From Echinicola strongylocentroti (GTDB lineage: Bacteria; Bacteroidota; Bacteroidia; Cytophagales; Cyclobacteriaceae): DNA of 64,000 nucleotides. Made by a program: the position numbers and the translations under genes. The notes beneath the pieces are model-generated. The model was given only the letters and a program-made list of their open reading frames with translations. It was not told the DNA's origin and made no database searches. Shown one piece after another: positions 27,802 through 36,887 of this stretch (position 1 is its first letter; every line of letters begins with the position of its first letter). The DNA is taken from positions 2,961,001 to 3,025,000 of the forward strand of contig NZ_CP030041.1 of assembly GCF_003260975.1 (NCBI RefSeq), given 5' to 3'.

Positions 27802-30309
27802 ATGAAACGAAAATTACTGATAACTCTCTCATTCATTATCCTGAGCTTTATTGCACAGGGCCAAACCAAAAGTCCCGCAGTATTTTTGGGCTATCAATTG
27901 GGGGAGCGGTTTACGCCACACCATCGCATTGTGGATTATTTTGAACATGTGGCGGCGCATAATGACAATGTCAAGCTGGAGTACTACGGGGAAACGTTCG
28001 AAAAACGTCCCTTAATGGTCGTATGGGTCTCGGCACAGGGTAATATCGACCAACTGGAAGAAATCCGTATGGATAACCTCCGGCGCACAGGTCTAGAAAC
28101 GGGCAGTCCCAGCAATCAAATCCCCATCACCTGGCTGAGCTATAATGTTCATGGCAATGAAGCGGTTTCTTCCGAAGCAGCGATGAAAACACTCTGGGCA
28201 CTGGTGGATCCTGCAAAAAGTAACAACAAAACCTGGCTACAAAACAACATGGTGGTCATCGACCCATGTGTCAATCCCGACGGCCGTGACCGCTATGTCA
28301 ACTGGTACAATCAAAAGATGAATACCCAGCTCCAACCGGACATCCAGTCCACAGAGCACCAAGAGCCTTGGCCCGGAGGAAGGGCAAACCATTATCTATT
28401 TGACCTGAACAGGGACTGGGCTTGGCAGACACAGCAGGAATCCCAGCAGCGCATGGCACTTTATCAACAATGGATGCCCAATATCCATTTGGATTTTCAT
28501 GAACAAGGCATCAACAGCCCCTATTATTTTGCTCCTGCGGCGGTTCCGCTCCATCGTCAGCTTAGTGATTATCAACTGGAGTTTCAGGAAACGTTTGGTC
28601 GTCAGAATGCTGCCTATTTTGACAAAAACGACTGGTTTTATTTTACCAAGGAAGTGTTTGACCTGCTGTACCCCAGTTATGGTGATACCTACCCGATGTT
28701 TAACGGAGCCATCGGCATGACCATCGAGCAAGGTGGATCAGGAGCCGCTGGCATAGGTGTCCATACGGCGGAAAGTGATACCTTGACGCTGAAAGAGCGT
28801 ATCAAGCACCACCACACCACAGGACTCACTGCCATCGAAGTCACCTCCAAGAACGCTTCGCGGCTCTTGAGTGAATTTGAAGCCTACTTCGACCAATCAC
28901 CCCAAGGAAAGTACAAGAGCTTTGTCATCAAAGGCGACAATTCCGAGGGCCGCATTACGGGCCTTCTGGCGCTCCTGGACAAGAATAAAATCCAATACAG
29001 CCAAAGTGGAAAATCCACCAGTCTTCGCGGCTATTCTTACCAAAAAGGAAAAGAGGAGGCATTTAACCTGGAAAAAGAAGATATCATCATTAATGCCTGG
29101 CAGCCCAAGTCGGTGCTCACCCAAGTACTGTTCGAACCCGAAGCTCAGCTACAGGATAGCTTGACTTATGACATTACCAGCTGGGCCCTTCCCTATGCCT
29201 ATGGTCTTGCAGCCTATGCCTTAGAAGAAAAACTCGAAGGAAGCACCACTTATCCACAGCCAGAAGTGGTCAACAATGAGGTGGATAACTCCACTCTTGG
29301 CTACCTAGTCGCGTGGAACGATGTTAAACAGGCTACATTTTTGGCAGAGCTGCTCCAAGAAGGCATACGTATCAGGTCTGCTGCTTATCCTTTTGCGGTC
29401 GATGGCAAAAGCTATCCTACAGGAAGCCTGATCATCACGCGGGGCGGGAATGATTACGTGAAGAATTTCCACCAAAAAGTCACACAACTAGCAAATAAAC
29501 ACCAAATCACCTTGGGTACTGCCAGCACTGGTTTTATGGATAGTGGAAAGGACTTTGGCTCCTCAACGGTAAGGACCATCAAAGCACCAAAAATAGCAGT
29601 TTTCAGCGGCGAGGGTGTTTCTTCCTTGAATTTTGGAGAAGTATGGCACTTCTTCGAGCAGCAGCTAAATTACCCGATTGCAGTACTGAATGCTTCAGAT
29701 GCAGGCCATTTGAACTTGGAAAAATACGATGTCCTCATCTTGCCCAGTGGCAGTTATAATTGGGAAAATGGCGAGATGAAGAATATCACTGAATGGACCA
29801 AAGCAGGAGGTAAGCTTATTGCAATAGAAGGGGCGTTGGAGCTATTTGTGGATAAAGAAGGTTTCGGGTTATCCACATTTATTTCGGACCAACAAAAAGT
29901 AACCTTTGATACCGACCAAGAGGAAGACCTTACTTCTCCTTACCGAGATCGGGAACGCCAGGCCATTTCCAATTATGCGGCAGGAGCAGTATTCGAGGTG
30001 GACATGGACAGCACCTATTCACTGGGGTTTGGTACCGGAGGAAAATACTACAGCCTCAAAAACAATCCAAACCGCTATTCCTTCCTTAACAACTGCATCA
30101 ATGCAGGAGTTATCCACAGCCTGGATCAGCACCGTGCTGGTTTTATCGGCTACAAGGCAAAAGCCAAAATGAAGGAAAGTCTGGTGTTCGGTGTCGAAAA
30201 CATGGGCAAAGGCCAACTCATATACCTTGTGGATAACCCACTTTTCAGGAGCTTTTGGGAAAATGGCAAACTTATTATGGCCAATGCGGTCTTTTTGGTG
30301 GGAAATTGA
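27802..30309 (+). CDS. Large secreted M14-family zinc metallopeptidase
   Basis: 835 residues with signal peptide ending near SFIAQGQ. Catalytic domain about 40-360: zinc ligands in NVHGNEAVSSEA (HxxE) and HLDFHEQG, FDLNRDWAWQTQ for substrate binding, and a catalytic Glu in MTIEQGGSG. The long C-terminal part (about 360-835) is non-catalytic and includes a flavodoxin/GATase-like stretch (KYDVLILPSGSYNWENG, EWTKAGGKLIAIEGA) seen in other large Bacteroidota M14 proteins. Probably digests peptides outside the inner membrane. Seven copies of the octamer TTATCCAC/GTGGATAA fall inside or at the end of this gene. Confidence 0.88.
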   Translation: MKRKLLITLSFIILSFIAQGQTKSPAVFLGYQLGERFTPHHRIVDYFEHVAAHNDNVKLEYYGETFEKRPLMVVWVSAQGNIDQLEEIRMDNLRRTGLETGSPSNQIPITWLSYNVHGNEAVSSEAAMKTLWALVDPAKSNNKTWLQNNMVVIDPCVNPDGRDRYVNWYNQKMNTQLQPDIQSTEHQEPWPGGRANHYLFDLNRDWAWQTQQESQQRMALYQQWMPNIHLDFHEQGINSPYYFAPAAVPLHRQLSDYQLEFQETFGRQNAAYFDKNDWFYFTKEVFDLLYPSYGDTYPMFNGAIGMTIEQGGSGAAGIGVHTAESDTLTLKERIKHHHTTGLTAIEVTSKNASRLLSEFEAYFDQSPQGKYKSFVIKGDNSEGRITGLLALLDKNKIQYSQSGKSTSLRGYSYQKGKEEAFNLEKEDIIINAWQPKSVLTQVLFEPEAQLQDSLTYDITSWALPYAYGLAAYALEEKLEGSTTYPQPEVVNNEVDNSTLGYLVAWNDVKQATFLAELLQEGIRIRSAAYPFAVDGKSYPTGSLIITRGGNDYVKNFHQKVTQLANKHQITLGTASTGFMDSGKDFGSSTVRTIKAPKIAVFSGEGVSSLNFGEVWHFFEQQLNYPIAVLNASDAGHLNLEKYDVLILPSGSYNWENGEMKNITEWTKAGGKLIAIEGALELFVDKEGFGLSTFISDQQKVTFDTDQEEDLTSPYRDRERQAISNYAAGAVFEVDMDSTYSLGFGTGGKYYSLKNNPNRYSFLNNCINAGVIHSLDQHRAGFIGYKAKAKMKESLVFGVENMGKGQLIYLVDNPLFRSFWENGKLIMANAVFLVGN

Positions 30310-30377
30310 GGCACATGCCAATAGTGAAGGGGGTATAAGTCGGAAAAACGGTCATTGTGCCAAGTAGCGTTAAGGTC

Positions 30378-30475
30378 ATTTTGAATGGCACGCTGATGAC
30401 GCTGATTGGGCAGATTTTCGCTGATTTTTTTTATTGGCCACAAAGTCACAAAGGGGGGATGAATTGGGGCTTGTC
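30378..30475. repeat. Family E-type flank of repeat array I
   Basis: TGGCACGCTGATGACGCTGA, then TTGGGCAGATTTTCGCTGAT and a GGCCACAAAGTCACAAAG block. The reverse complement of this block occurs at 53600-53715, at the far end of array II, so the inverted similarity of the two arrays extends beyond the units. Confidence 0.8.
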
Positions 30476-31540
30476 GCATACTTTATCTATTATTTTCTAA
30501 AAACACTTAGCGCCTTGGTGCCTTTGTGGCTTTTTATTGTCCCACTGTAAGGCAGCAGCTGACTAGATCCACATCATCCTACTGTGCCCTATGTGCCTAT
30601 GTTGTTACCCAAAAACGAGCTCCAAAGAATAACTTCTGTATGTGGTATGGAGTTAAAAACTCAATTTTAGGTGGTCCCGCAGCACAGCTGTCGGAACAAC
30701 CGAATACCCCTAAATCCCCTAAAGGGGACTTTCTGATCCTCCTAATGAGGACGAGGTAATTTTAAAAAATCAAAAAAATCTTTTCTCTTTACGTTTAAAC
30801 GTACTTCTTTTGAGTATTTAAAATTTAGTCGGAACAACCGATTGTCATTTACTTGATCTATTATTATCTAAAAATACTTAGCGTCTTGGTGTCTTAGTGG
30901 CTTCTTACTATTCCAGTATTAGTCAGCAGCTGACTAAATGCATATCATCCTATTGTGCCCTATGTGCCTATGTTGTTACACATAAATCATACTTCAAAGC
31001 ATAACTTCTGTATGTGGTATGGAGTTAAAAACTCAATTTTACCTGGTTCCGCAGCACAGCTGTCGGAACAACCAATTATCGCATACTTGATCTATTATTA
31101 TCTAAAAATACTTAGCGTCTTAGTGCCTTAGTGGCTTCTTACTATTCCAGTATTAGTCAGCAGCTGACTAGATGCACATCATCCTACTGTGCCCTATGTG
31201 CCTATGTTGTTACCCAAAAACGAGCTCCAAAGCATAACTTCTGTAAGTAGCATTGAGTTAAAAACTCAATTTTACCTGGTTCCGCAGCAGAGCTGTCGGA
31301 ACAACCAATTATCGCATACTTTATCTATTATTTTCTAAAAACAATAGTGTCTTGGTGCCTTAGTGGCTTTTTATTGTCCCACTTTAAGGCAGCAGCTGAC
31401 TAGATGCATATCATCCTATTGTGCCCTATGTGCCTATGTTGTTACCCAAAAACGAGCTCCAAAGCATAACTTCTGTAAGTGGTATGGAGTTAAAAACTCA
31501 ATTTTACTTGGTTCCGCAGCACAGCTGTCGGAACAACCAT
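30475..31540 (+). repeat. Family D repeat array I (four ~232-bp units plus a spacer unit)
   Basis: Units end at 30701, 31073, 31307 and 31538, giving periods of about 231-234 bp. Each has CTTAGCG..CTTGGTGCC, a palindrome AGTCAGCAGCTGACT (less regular in units 1 and 4), TGTGCCCTATGTGCCTATGT, palindrome GAGTTAAAAACTC, and the imperfect inverted repeat GGTTCCGCAGCACAGCTGTC / GGAACAACC. Between units 1 and 2 lies a different ~138-bp spacer (30702-30839) with CCCCTAAAGGGG, TCCTCATGAGG-like and ACGTTTAAACGT palindromes. Short ORFs inside are by-products of the repeat. No genes. Confidence 0.9.
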
Positions 31541-31600
31541 TAACGGATATTGAGAAATAGATCAATAAACATTTGCATCCTCCCATTCGTTTATTCAACT

Positions 31601-31753
31601 ATGGGCAAAAAAGACAAGAAAAAGCAACAAGAGGAGGCCACAGAATGGGATGTGAGCGAGGGTTTTGGAGGTATTCCGGAGGATGTGGAACTCACCAAAA
31701 ACATCGGCTGTGCTTCCAATAGCAGTAAGAAGAACAAAAAAAAGGAGGACTGA
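31601..31753 (+). CDS. 50-residue lysine-rich protein
   Basis: From ATG 31601: a basic head MGKKDKKKQQEE, acidic middle WDVSEGFGGIPEDVELTKNI, then a single Cys and a basic tail KKNKKKED. The stop codon lies inside the terminator hairpin, which is good evidence that this short frame is a real gene. The charge pattern suggests nucleic-acid or ribosome contact, but I know no family and offer no function. Confidence 0.65.
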   Translation: MGKKDKKKQQEEATEWDVSEGFGGIPEDVELTKNIGCASNSSKKNKKKED

Positions 31754-31770
31754 GCAGTCCTCCTTTTTTT
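31741..31770 (+). terminator. Terminator containing the stop codon of the 50-residue ORF
   Basis: AAAGGAGGACTG / CAGTCCTCCTTT with a 2-base centre, followed by a T-run. The TGA stop (31751-31753) is part of the stem. It may also serve the convergent MscS gene. Confidence 0.9.
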
Positions 31771-31787
31771 ATCGGTACTATCTATGA

Positions 31788-32666
31788 TTAACTCTCGGAT
31801 TTTCCATCAGGATAGAAATGGTTTACATCCCTTTGTGGAAATGGAATTTCGATGTCATTGGCTTCAAAGGCCTCTTTCATGGCTTCCATATTGTCAAAAT
31901 ACACTGGCCATAGATTTCCGGCGTCTGTCCATACACGGATGACCAAGTCAAGGGAGCTATCACCAAAGCTATTGAAGAATACCACAGGAGCGGGGTCTTG
32001 GTGTACCCTTTCGTCCTTGGCAAATACGCCCAAGATGATTTCCCTGGTTTTCTTCAGATCAGTCCCGTAGGCCACACCCACGTTAAAATCCGCCCTTCTG
32101 GTTGGCTTGTTGGACATGTTGATAATGTCTGAATTGGCCAGCGCACCATTAGGGATGACGATGTCTTTGTTATCAAAAGAGTGCATTTTGGTATACAGGA
32201 TGTCGATGGACTCTACTACGCCCAGGTGGCCCTGTCCTTCGATGACATCACCCACCTTGAAGGGCTTAAAGAGCAGGATCAACACCCCACCGGCAAAATT
32301 GGCCAAGGAACCTTGGAGCGCCAAACCAATCGCCAAGCCGGCAGCACCAATAATAGCCACAAATGAAGTAACCGGTATGCCTATCACATAGGCTATGGTC
32401 AGGAATAATAAAATATAGAGAATCGCACTCAACAGAGAGACTAAAAAGTTGGTCAATGAGGGATCCGAATTCTTCTTGGCAATGATGGCCTTTACGGATT
32501 TAAGAATTCGTGAAATAATAATCTTACCTACAATATAGATAAGAATAGCATAAAGAAGACTTGGGATAATTGCCCACAAGAGCTCAATTCCTTGATCAAT
32601 CATTGATTGCAAGGTTTCTGCATTAACATTTCCCAATTGCAAGGTATCTGCATTAGTGTTTTCCAT
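31788..32666 (-). CDS. mscS: MscS-family mechanosensitive channel
   Basis: 292 residues. Three membrane helices at about 30-50, 70-95 and 100-125, the last with the MscS TM3 glycine/alanine pattern AIIGAAGLAIGLALQGSLAN, followed by FAGGVLILLFKPFKVGDVIE at the start of the beta domain. The C-terminal cage region (VAYGTDLKKTREIILGV, VIRVWTDAGN) ends with IEIPFPQRDV. It opens on membrane tension to release osmolytes. Solitary, converging with the 50-residue ORF. Confidence 0.93.
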   Translation of the reverse strand: MENTNADTLQLGNVNAETLQSMIDQGIELLWAIIPSLLYAILIYIVGKIIISRILKSVKAIIAKKNSDPSLTNFLVSLLSAILYILLFLTIAYVIGIPVTSFVAIIGAAGLAIGLALQGSLANFAGGVLILLFKPFKVGDVIEGQGHLGVVESIDILYTKMHSFDNKDIVIPNGALANSDIINMSNKPTRRADFNVGVAYGTDLKKTREIILGVFAKDERVHQDPAPVVFFNSFGDSSLDLVIRVWTDAGNLWPVYFDNMEAMKEAFEANDIEIPFPQRDVNHFYPDGKSES

Positions 32667-33036
32667 GAGGTATAAAATAAATTGTTAAAAACTTAGATTT
32701 TTATTGGCTACAACTAATTTGCCAAAGGATGATTTCACTTTATCAATTCTTAAGATAAACGAAAATAGATAAATATTAAAGAATAAACTGGACATTTGTA
32801 GGTAAAAAAATCGTTATCATGGATAAAAAAATCATAATCTCTAATCAATTAATATGATAACCGGAATCAAGCATGTAGCTTCCCATTTCGTAAATTGTCA
32901 AAAAATGAACGATTAGAGGCAGTTAACTGGTTCTATTACAAAAGTAAGAAAGATATCACGGGGCATAAAAGTGCGGTAATTAGATGAATTTAGCTTATTT
33001 TTACCCAAACGAATTGCCCAATAATACCGAAAGTTT
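32667..33036. other. A+T-rich divergent spacer
   Basis: 370 bp between the divergent mscS and Fur-family genes. I see no repeat family or gene. A Fur-box-like inverted AT-rich tract may lie at 32800-32850 (CGTTATCATGGATAAAAAAA), but I would not defend it. Confidence 0.4.
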
Positions 33037-33456
33037 ATGTCTACAAAATCAGCAAAAATACTCAAGGGACATCAGCTCCGCGTTACCAGCTGCAGGAGGG
33101 ACGTGCTGGACACCTTTTTGGACAGGGACATTGCATTATCCCATTCAGACCTGGAGGAAGAGTTAAAAGAGAATTTTGATCGGGTAACCATTTACAGGAC
33201 TTTAAAGACGTTTTTGGACAGTGATCTTATCCACAAGGTCCTCGATGACACAGGAGTGACTAAATATGCACTTTGTCACCACGATGCTGCAGAGGAGCAC
33301 CATGACCATGAACACGTTCATTTTAAATGTGATGTCTGTGGCCAGACGCAGTGTATTGCAGAAATAGCACTTCCCGATATCCATTTGCCACAAGGATTTA
33401 TCGTCAAAGAAAAAAGTCTTTTGATACAAGGAACCTGCAATAAATGCAGCAATTGA
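33037..33456 (+). CDS. Fur-family metal-responsive regulator
   Basis: 139 residues. The winged-helix part (VTSCRRDVLDTFLDRDIALS, NFDRVTIYRTLKTFLDSDLI) is followed by a histidine-rich metal region HHDAAEEHHDHEHVHFKC and two structural zinc CxxC pairs, CDVC and CNKC, the latter near the C-terminus. The layout fits Fur/Zur; a choice between iron and zinc cannot be made from sequence alone. A small membrane-protein gene converges on it with 4 bp between the stops. Confidence 0.9.
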   Translation: MSTKSAKILKGHQLRVTSCRRDVLDTFLDRDIALSHSDLEEELKENFDRVTIYRTLKTFLDSDLIHKVLDDTGVTKYALCHHDAAEEHHDHEHVHFKCDVCGQTQCIAEIALPDIHLPQGFIVKEKSLLIQGTCNKCSN

Positions 33457-33460
33457 ACCG

Positions 33461-33691
33461 CTAAACCTCCATGGGCGGCGCAGGATCCTTGGCTTTTGGG
33501 CCGTCTGACGGCCAGATCACACCCGGTGGCAAATCGATCTTTGGCGTATCCGGGATGTCAATGCCACCATCGCCATCATCATTTTTGTCTCTATTAGGCA
33601 AATGCGGCGGTCTGATCATCGTCATGACCAAGTATACAAGCAGCACATATGCCATCCCAAAAACAATCATATCCACTACCATAATGCTCAT
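33461..33691 (-). CDS. Small membrane protein with acidic/proline-rich tail
   Basis: 76 residues. One N-terminal helix (MSIMVVDMIVFGMAYVLLVYLVMTMI), then the polar tail HLPNRDKNDDGDGGIDIPDT followed by PKIDLPPGVIWPSDGPKAKD. Strong codon structure and an intact frame argue it is real; function unknown. Confidence 0.6.
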   Translation of the reverse strand: MSIMVVDMIVFGMAYVLLVYLVMTMIRPPHLPNRDKNDDGDGGIDIPDTPKIDLPPGVIWPSDGPKAKDPAPPMEV

Positions 33692-33969
33692 GTGCCTTAA
33701 ATTTTCTGGTTTACGATAATTTACAAGAAAATTTAAAATAAGTCAATAGCACTGAGAGCAAAGCGCTGGTATTTGGATATACATTTTTCCCCAAGGAAAT
33801 AGGTAAGGAGATAAAAGCCATCAAACAATCTCTCCTAACTTCAGCTTTCATCTTGCCCATTACCACCGAAGGATGGTATAAAAATACCAAAAATTTTCGT
33901 GGCTATTTCCTGATCTATTTGTTAAATACCTCATATCATCAGATATTTGCCGTTCGAAAAACTAGTGTC

Positions 33970-34446
33970 ATGATCGTAAAAACAAAAAAATATAAACTCG
34001 AAACAGGAACGTATGTCAAACTGGGATTGAAAAATGTCCTTAGGGAACAATGGTGGGTGGCTTTGATTGCTATAGCTATTGCCTGTGGATATTTTTGGAT
34101 CGCTTCCTGGTGGTGGATCAGCATGGCTATTGTAGCCTTGTTGCTATACGTGCTGTTTTGGGTCATCCAATTTGCTGGTGTCAGCCAAATGGAACAAAAC
34201 AAGGTGATGTTCGAGAAACTGGCCTATGAGATCGATAGCCGCCAGGTCCTGATGAAGATCAACACCAAACAGGGCATGCCGATCAACTGGGGAATGATCA
34301 AAAAAGCGGAAATCCACAAGGATGCTTTTGTGCTGATCATGTCAAAGGCCCAATTTGTTTACTTGCCATTCAAAATATTCAACACAGAAAACGAACGGAA
34401 ATTTGTCGAAACTATTCTGAAGAGGAAGGGGCTTATCACGGCCTAA
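33970..34446 (+). CDS. YcxB-like membrane protein
   Basis: 158 residues from ATG 33970 (MIVKTKKYKLETGTYVKLGL); the frame extends upstream to 33853, but those residues lack coding character. Two central membrane helices (WWVALIAIAIACGYFWIASW, MAIVALLLYVLFWVIQF), then a soluble C-terminal domain with YEIDSRQVLMK, WGMIKKAEIHKDAFVLIMS and YLPFKIF, the pattern of YcxB-like proteins. Function unknown. The next gene converges; the terminator lies inside that gene. Confidence 0.78.
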   Translation: MIVKTKKYKLETGTYVKLGLKNVLREQWWVALIAIAIACGYFWIASWWWISMAIVALLLYVLFWVIQFAGVSQMEQNKVMFEKLAYEIDSRQVLMKINTKQGMPINWGMIKKAEIHKDAFVLIMSKAQFVYLPFKIFNTENERKFVETILKRKGLITA

Positions 34447-34455
34447 GTAAGCAAC

Positions 34456-35280
34456 TTACGTAAACATTGCCCTTAAATATGTAACCACAGGTGGAAACAA
34501 TGGATTTTGTACCTGTGGTTTTTTATTTCTTCGAAAATACTTTCTATGATAGAACTGGTGTTTGGCGCAAACACGGGTTTTGATATCAGTTTCGGATAGA
34601 GAGGGGCAAGTCGCTGAAAGGCTTTTTTCTGGCCATTCCATGCAAGTGACATGATAGCCCTTTTGGAGAAAAAACTGGCTTAGTCCAATTTCTCCTTTTA
34701 GGATAATTTGCAATCGCTCTTCTTCACTTTCTGCGGGAAAGGCTTCTCCAAACATCGTGAGAAACTTTTGCTGTGTGATAAAGGCATAGGTCTGCACATG
34801 CGGCATCAGGCTATTGCTCCGGCAATGATGGTCCTTAAAATTGATGGTGCTACCACACAAAGCTACATTGGGAAAATAGTTCAATTGATCCACAAATGCT
34901 TTCAGCCAATTATTTTCAAAAGGTCCAAACCCACTTCTATTTTGGAAAAAAATATAGTCTTCTACATTGGCAAGTTGCTTTACTTTTCGATAAAGAACAG
35001 CGTAACTGCTAAAATCACGTCCCTTATTCTCCTTAAAACAAATATCATGAAGCACAATCGTCGGGTGGTCGGAAAACAATTTTTTGACAGTATTCACGAA
35101 TAGTCGATCCATAAAGCCAATGGACTTCACCTTGCTGATCGCAATGTAGAGGTTTACTTTTTCCACGCCCGAATGGACGCACTTTAAGCGGACCAGGTTA
35201 AGGATATCTTTGGTAAAAAGCCGATTATCATTAGCTGTGGCATAGCAATGAAAAAATTGGGCCTTTTGATTTGATTGCAT
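34456..35280 (-). CDS. Glycan-biosynthesis-type protein (rhamnan synthesis F-like)
   Basis: 274 residues, soluble. The motif NKGRDFSSYAVLYRKV with the preceding IVLHDICFKE matches the N-x-G-x-D region of RgpF-like/Glyco_transf_49-type domains involved in cell-wall polysaccharide synthesis; later YIFFQNRSGFGPFENNW and VALCGSTINFKDH support this. No DxD motif is obvious. It stands alone, away from other polysaccharide genes, so the family call is tentative. Confidence 0.55.
   Translation of the reverse strand: MQSNQKAQFFHCYATANDNRLFTKDILNLVRLKCVHSGVEKVNLYIAISKVKSIGFMDRLFVNTVKKLFSDHPTIVLHDICFKENKGRDFSSYAVLYRKVKQLANVEDYIFFQNRSGFGPFENNWLKAFVDQLNYFPNVALCGSTINFKDHHCRSNSLMPHVQTYAFITQQKFLTMFGEAFPAESEEERLQIILKGEIGLSQFFLQKGYHVTCMEWPEKSLSATCPSLSETDIKTRVCAKHQFYHRKYFRRNKKPQVQNPLFPPVVTYLRAMFT
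34482..34526 (+). terminator. Terminator of the YcxB-like gene, inside the opposing gene
   Basis: AACCACAGGT / ACCTGTGGTT with an 18-19-base loop, then TTTTATTTC. The hairpin falls within the last codons of the minus-strand gene 34456-35280 (region PQVQNPLFPPVV). Confidence 0.75.
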
Positions 35281-35422
35281 ACGTTTTTGCTTTATTAGCT
35301 GCCCTACTCCCCAAAGAGAAATTTTCAGCCTTTTCTAATCAAGCAAACTACCATTTTTTATATCGCAAAACAAAATGTCATCAGTAAATCCTATTGATTA
35401 AAATTATCAAAAAAATTTATAT

Positions 35423-35451
35423 CCCTGTGGATAACTGAGTTATCCACAGGG
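35423..35451 (-). terminator. Perfect 14-bp inverted repeat made of two DnaA boxes; probable terminator
   Basis: CCCTGTGGATAACT - G - AGTTATCCACAGGG. Each arm contains the 9-mer TTATCCACA. On the minus strand it lies 18 bp after the oxidoreductase stop and is followed by ATATAAATTTTTTTG, which fits a terminator. The same sequence could bind DnaA as a head-to-head box pair. Confidence 0.75.
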
Positions 35452-35469
35452 AATAAAGGCCATTTTGAC

Positions 35470-36789
35470 CTAAGCGTCTAGCGAATAGCCATTTTCATAA
35501 TCATAATGTAGCATAGCTTCTGCTTCTGCATCCTGCTCAAAAGTCTGCTGTGTAGGATTCCATTTTAGCTTTCGGCCGAGTTTATTGGAGATGTTTCCAA
35601 GTGTGCATACCGTACAGGTGCTATGTCCTATTTCTACTGAAGCAATCGGATCTTTTCTACGAATCACACTTTCTATAAAATCCACATGGTGTGGGTGGGC
35701 ATTTATGGTTGATTTTTCGGCTTCTGGTACAGCTAGATCAGGAATAGATGACTTAAAACCTTGTCTGGAGACTTGGATCCAGCCTTTGTCACCGATAAAG
35801 CGTACACCTCGCGTACCTCCATCAAAAGGCTCAGCGGTCATGACAATTCCATTTGCATAGGTGAAGGTTAGCGGATTATTGTCTTTTTCAGGAGCGACTT
35901 CTACCGGACCATGTCGGTCCATGCCGATTCCCCACTGGGCAATATCAAACATATGGGCTCCCCAGTCGGTCATCAACCCGCCACCAGTCTCCCAATACCA
36001 TCTCCAAGCTCCCCAGATATTTTCATTTTTTTTCGGATCCAACGAAATAGGAGGATTTAGCTCAGCATTATAATGCACTGGCTTGATAGGTCCCAGCCAT
36101 AAATCCCAGTTCAGGTCAGCAGGGATGGATTCTTTGGAGAGATCATAAGGTTTTGGTGAAGTAGGCTGACCCACATGGGCTTTTACATGGTTTACTTTCC
36201 CAATATGGCCTTTTTGGACCATTCTGACAGCATATTGGAAGTTGGCCTCAGACCGTTGCTGACTACCCACGGCCAAGACCACGCTATTATCACGAACGGC
36301 CTTAACCAGCTCTTGACCTTCTTTCACAGTATAAGTGAGTGGTTTTTCCAAGTAAATATCCTTTTTGGCACGACAGGCATCTATGGCGATCAGGGCATGC
36401 CAAAAATCCGGCGTGGCAATCACCACTGCATCCACATCAGCTCGCTGAAGCAAGTCTTGGTATTTCTCATAAACAGGAATAGATGAAGGCTCTTTCCCAT
36501 ATTGCTCAGCTACGACATGCTGGAAGCGCTCTCGCTTCACTCCATATACATCACAACCAGCGATGATTTCCACATTGGGAATATTCATCATGTTTCTAAG
36601 AAGTCCGGATGCCTGTCTTCCCAGACCGATAAATCCCAGACGTACTTTGCTGGTACCTAAAGAGGATGAGGTGAATTGCTGCGGTTTACTGAAGCCTAGG
36701 TAAGGCAAAAATGAAAGGCCAGTGGCACCGAGGGCCGAAGCGCCCATAAATTTTCTTCTGGAGAGTCCAGCATTCTTTTTCTTTTGCAT
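35470..36789 (-). CDS. Gfo/Idh/MocA-family oxidoreductase with Tat-type signal
   Basis: 439 residues. The N-terminal LSRRKFMGASALGATGLSFL is a Tat signal, so the enzyme is exported folded, probably with its cofactor. NAD(P)-binding motif GFIGLGRQASGLLRNM near 50-65, the EKPLTYT block (catalytic lysine in EKP) and the C-terminal substrate domain with GGLMTDWGAHMFD. The family oxidises or reduces sugars; many secreted Bacteroidota members act on glycosides. No sugar-transport genes are adjacent, so the substrate is open. Confidence 0.9.
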   Translation of the reverse strand: MQKKKNAGLSRRKFMGASALGATGLSFLPYLGFSKPQQFTSSSLGTSKVRLGFIGLGRQASGLLRNMMNIPNVEIIAGCDVYGVKRERFQHVVAEQYGKEPSSIPVYEKYQDLLQRADVDAVVIATPDFWHALIAIDACRAKKDIYLEKPLTYTVKEGQELVKAVRDNSVVLAVGSQQRSEANFQYAVRMVQKGHIGKVNHVKAHVGQPTSPKPYDLSKESIPADLNWDLWLGPIKPVHYNAELNPPISLDPKKNENIWGAWRWYWETGGGLMTDWGAHMFDIAQWGIGMDRHGPVEVAPEKDNNPLTFTYANGIVMTAEPFDGGTRGVRFIGDKGWIQVSRQGFKSSIPDLAVPEAEKSTINAHPHHVDFIESVIRRKDPIASVEIGHSTCTVCTLGNISNKLGRKLKWNPTQQTFEQDAEAEAMLHYDYENGYSLDA

Positions 36790-36887
36790 GGAATATTTCG
36801 GGTTAAAATTAGTTGTCTCAAAATAATTTCTCCAAAATAAAGCGATACAATGTATTTACCAAGAACAATGCTGTTTTAGGTAGTTAT

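Noticed and set aside
30526-30759. Short ORFs inside repeat array I (also 31363-31560)
   Set aside because: They recur because the DNA unit recurs, break between units, and start inside a palindrome-rich repeat.
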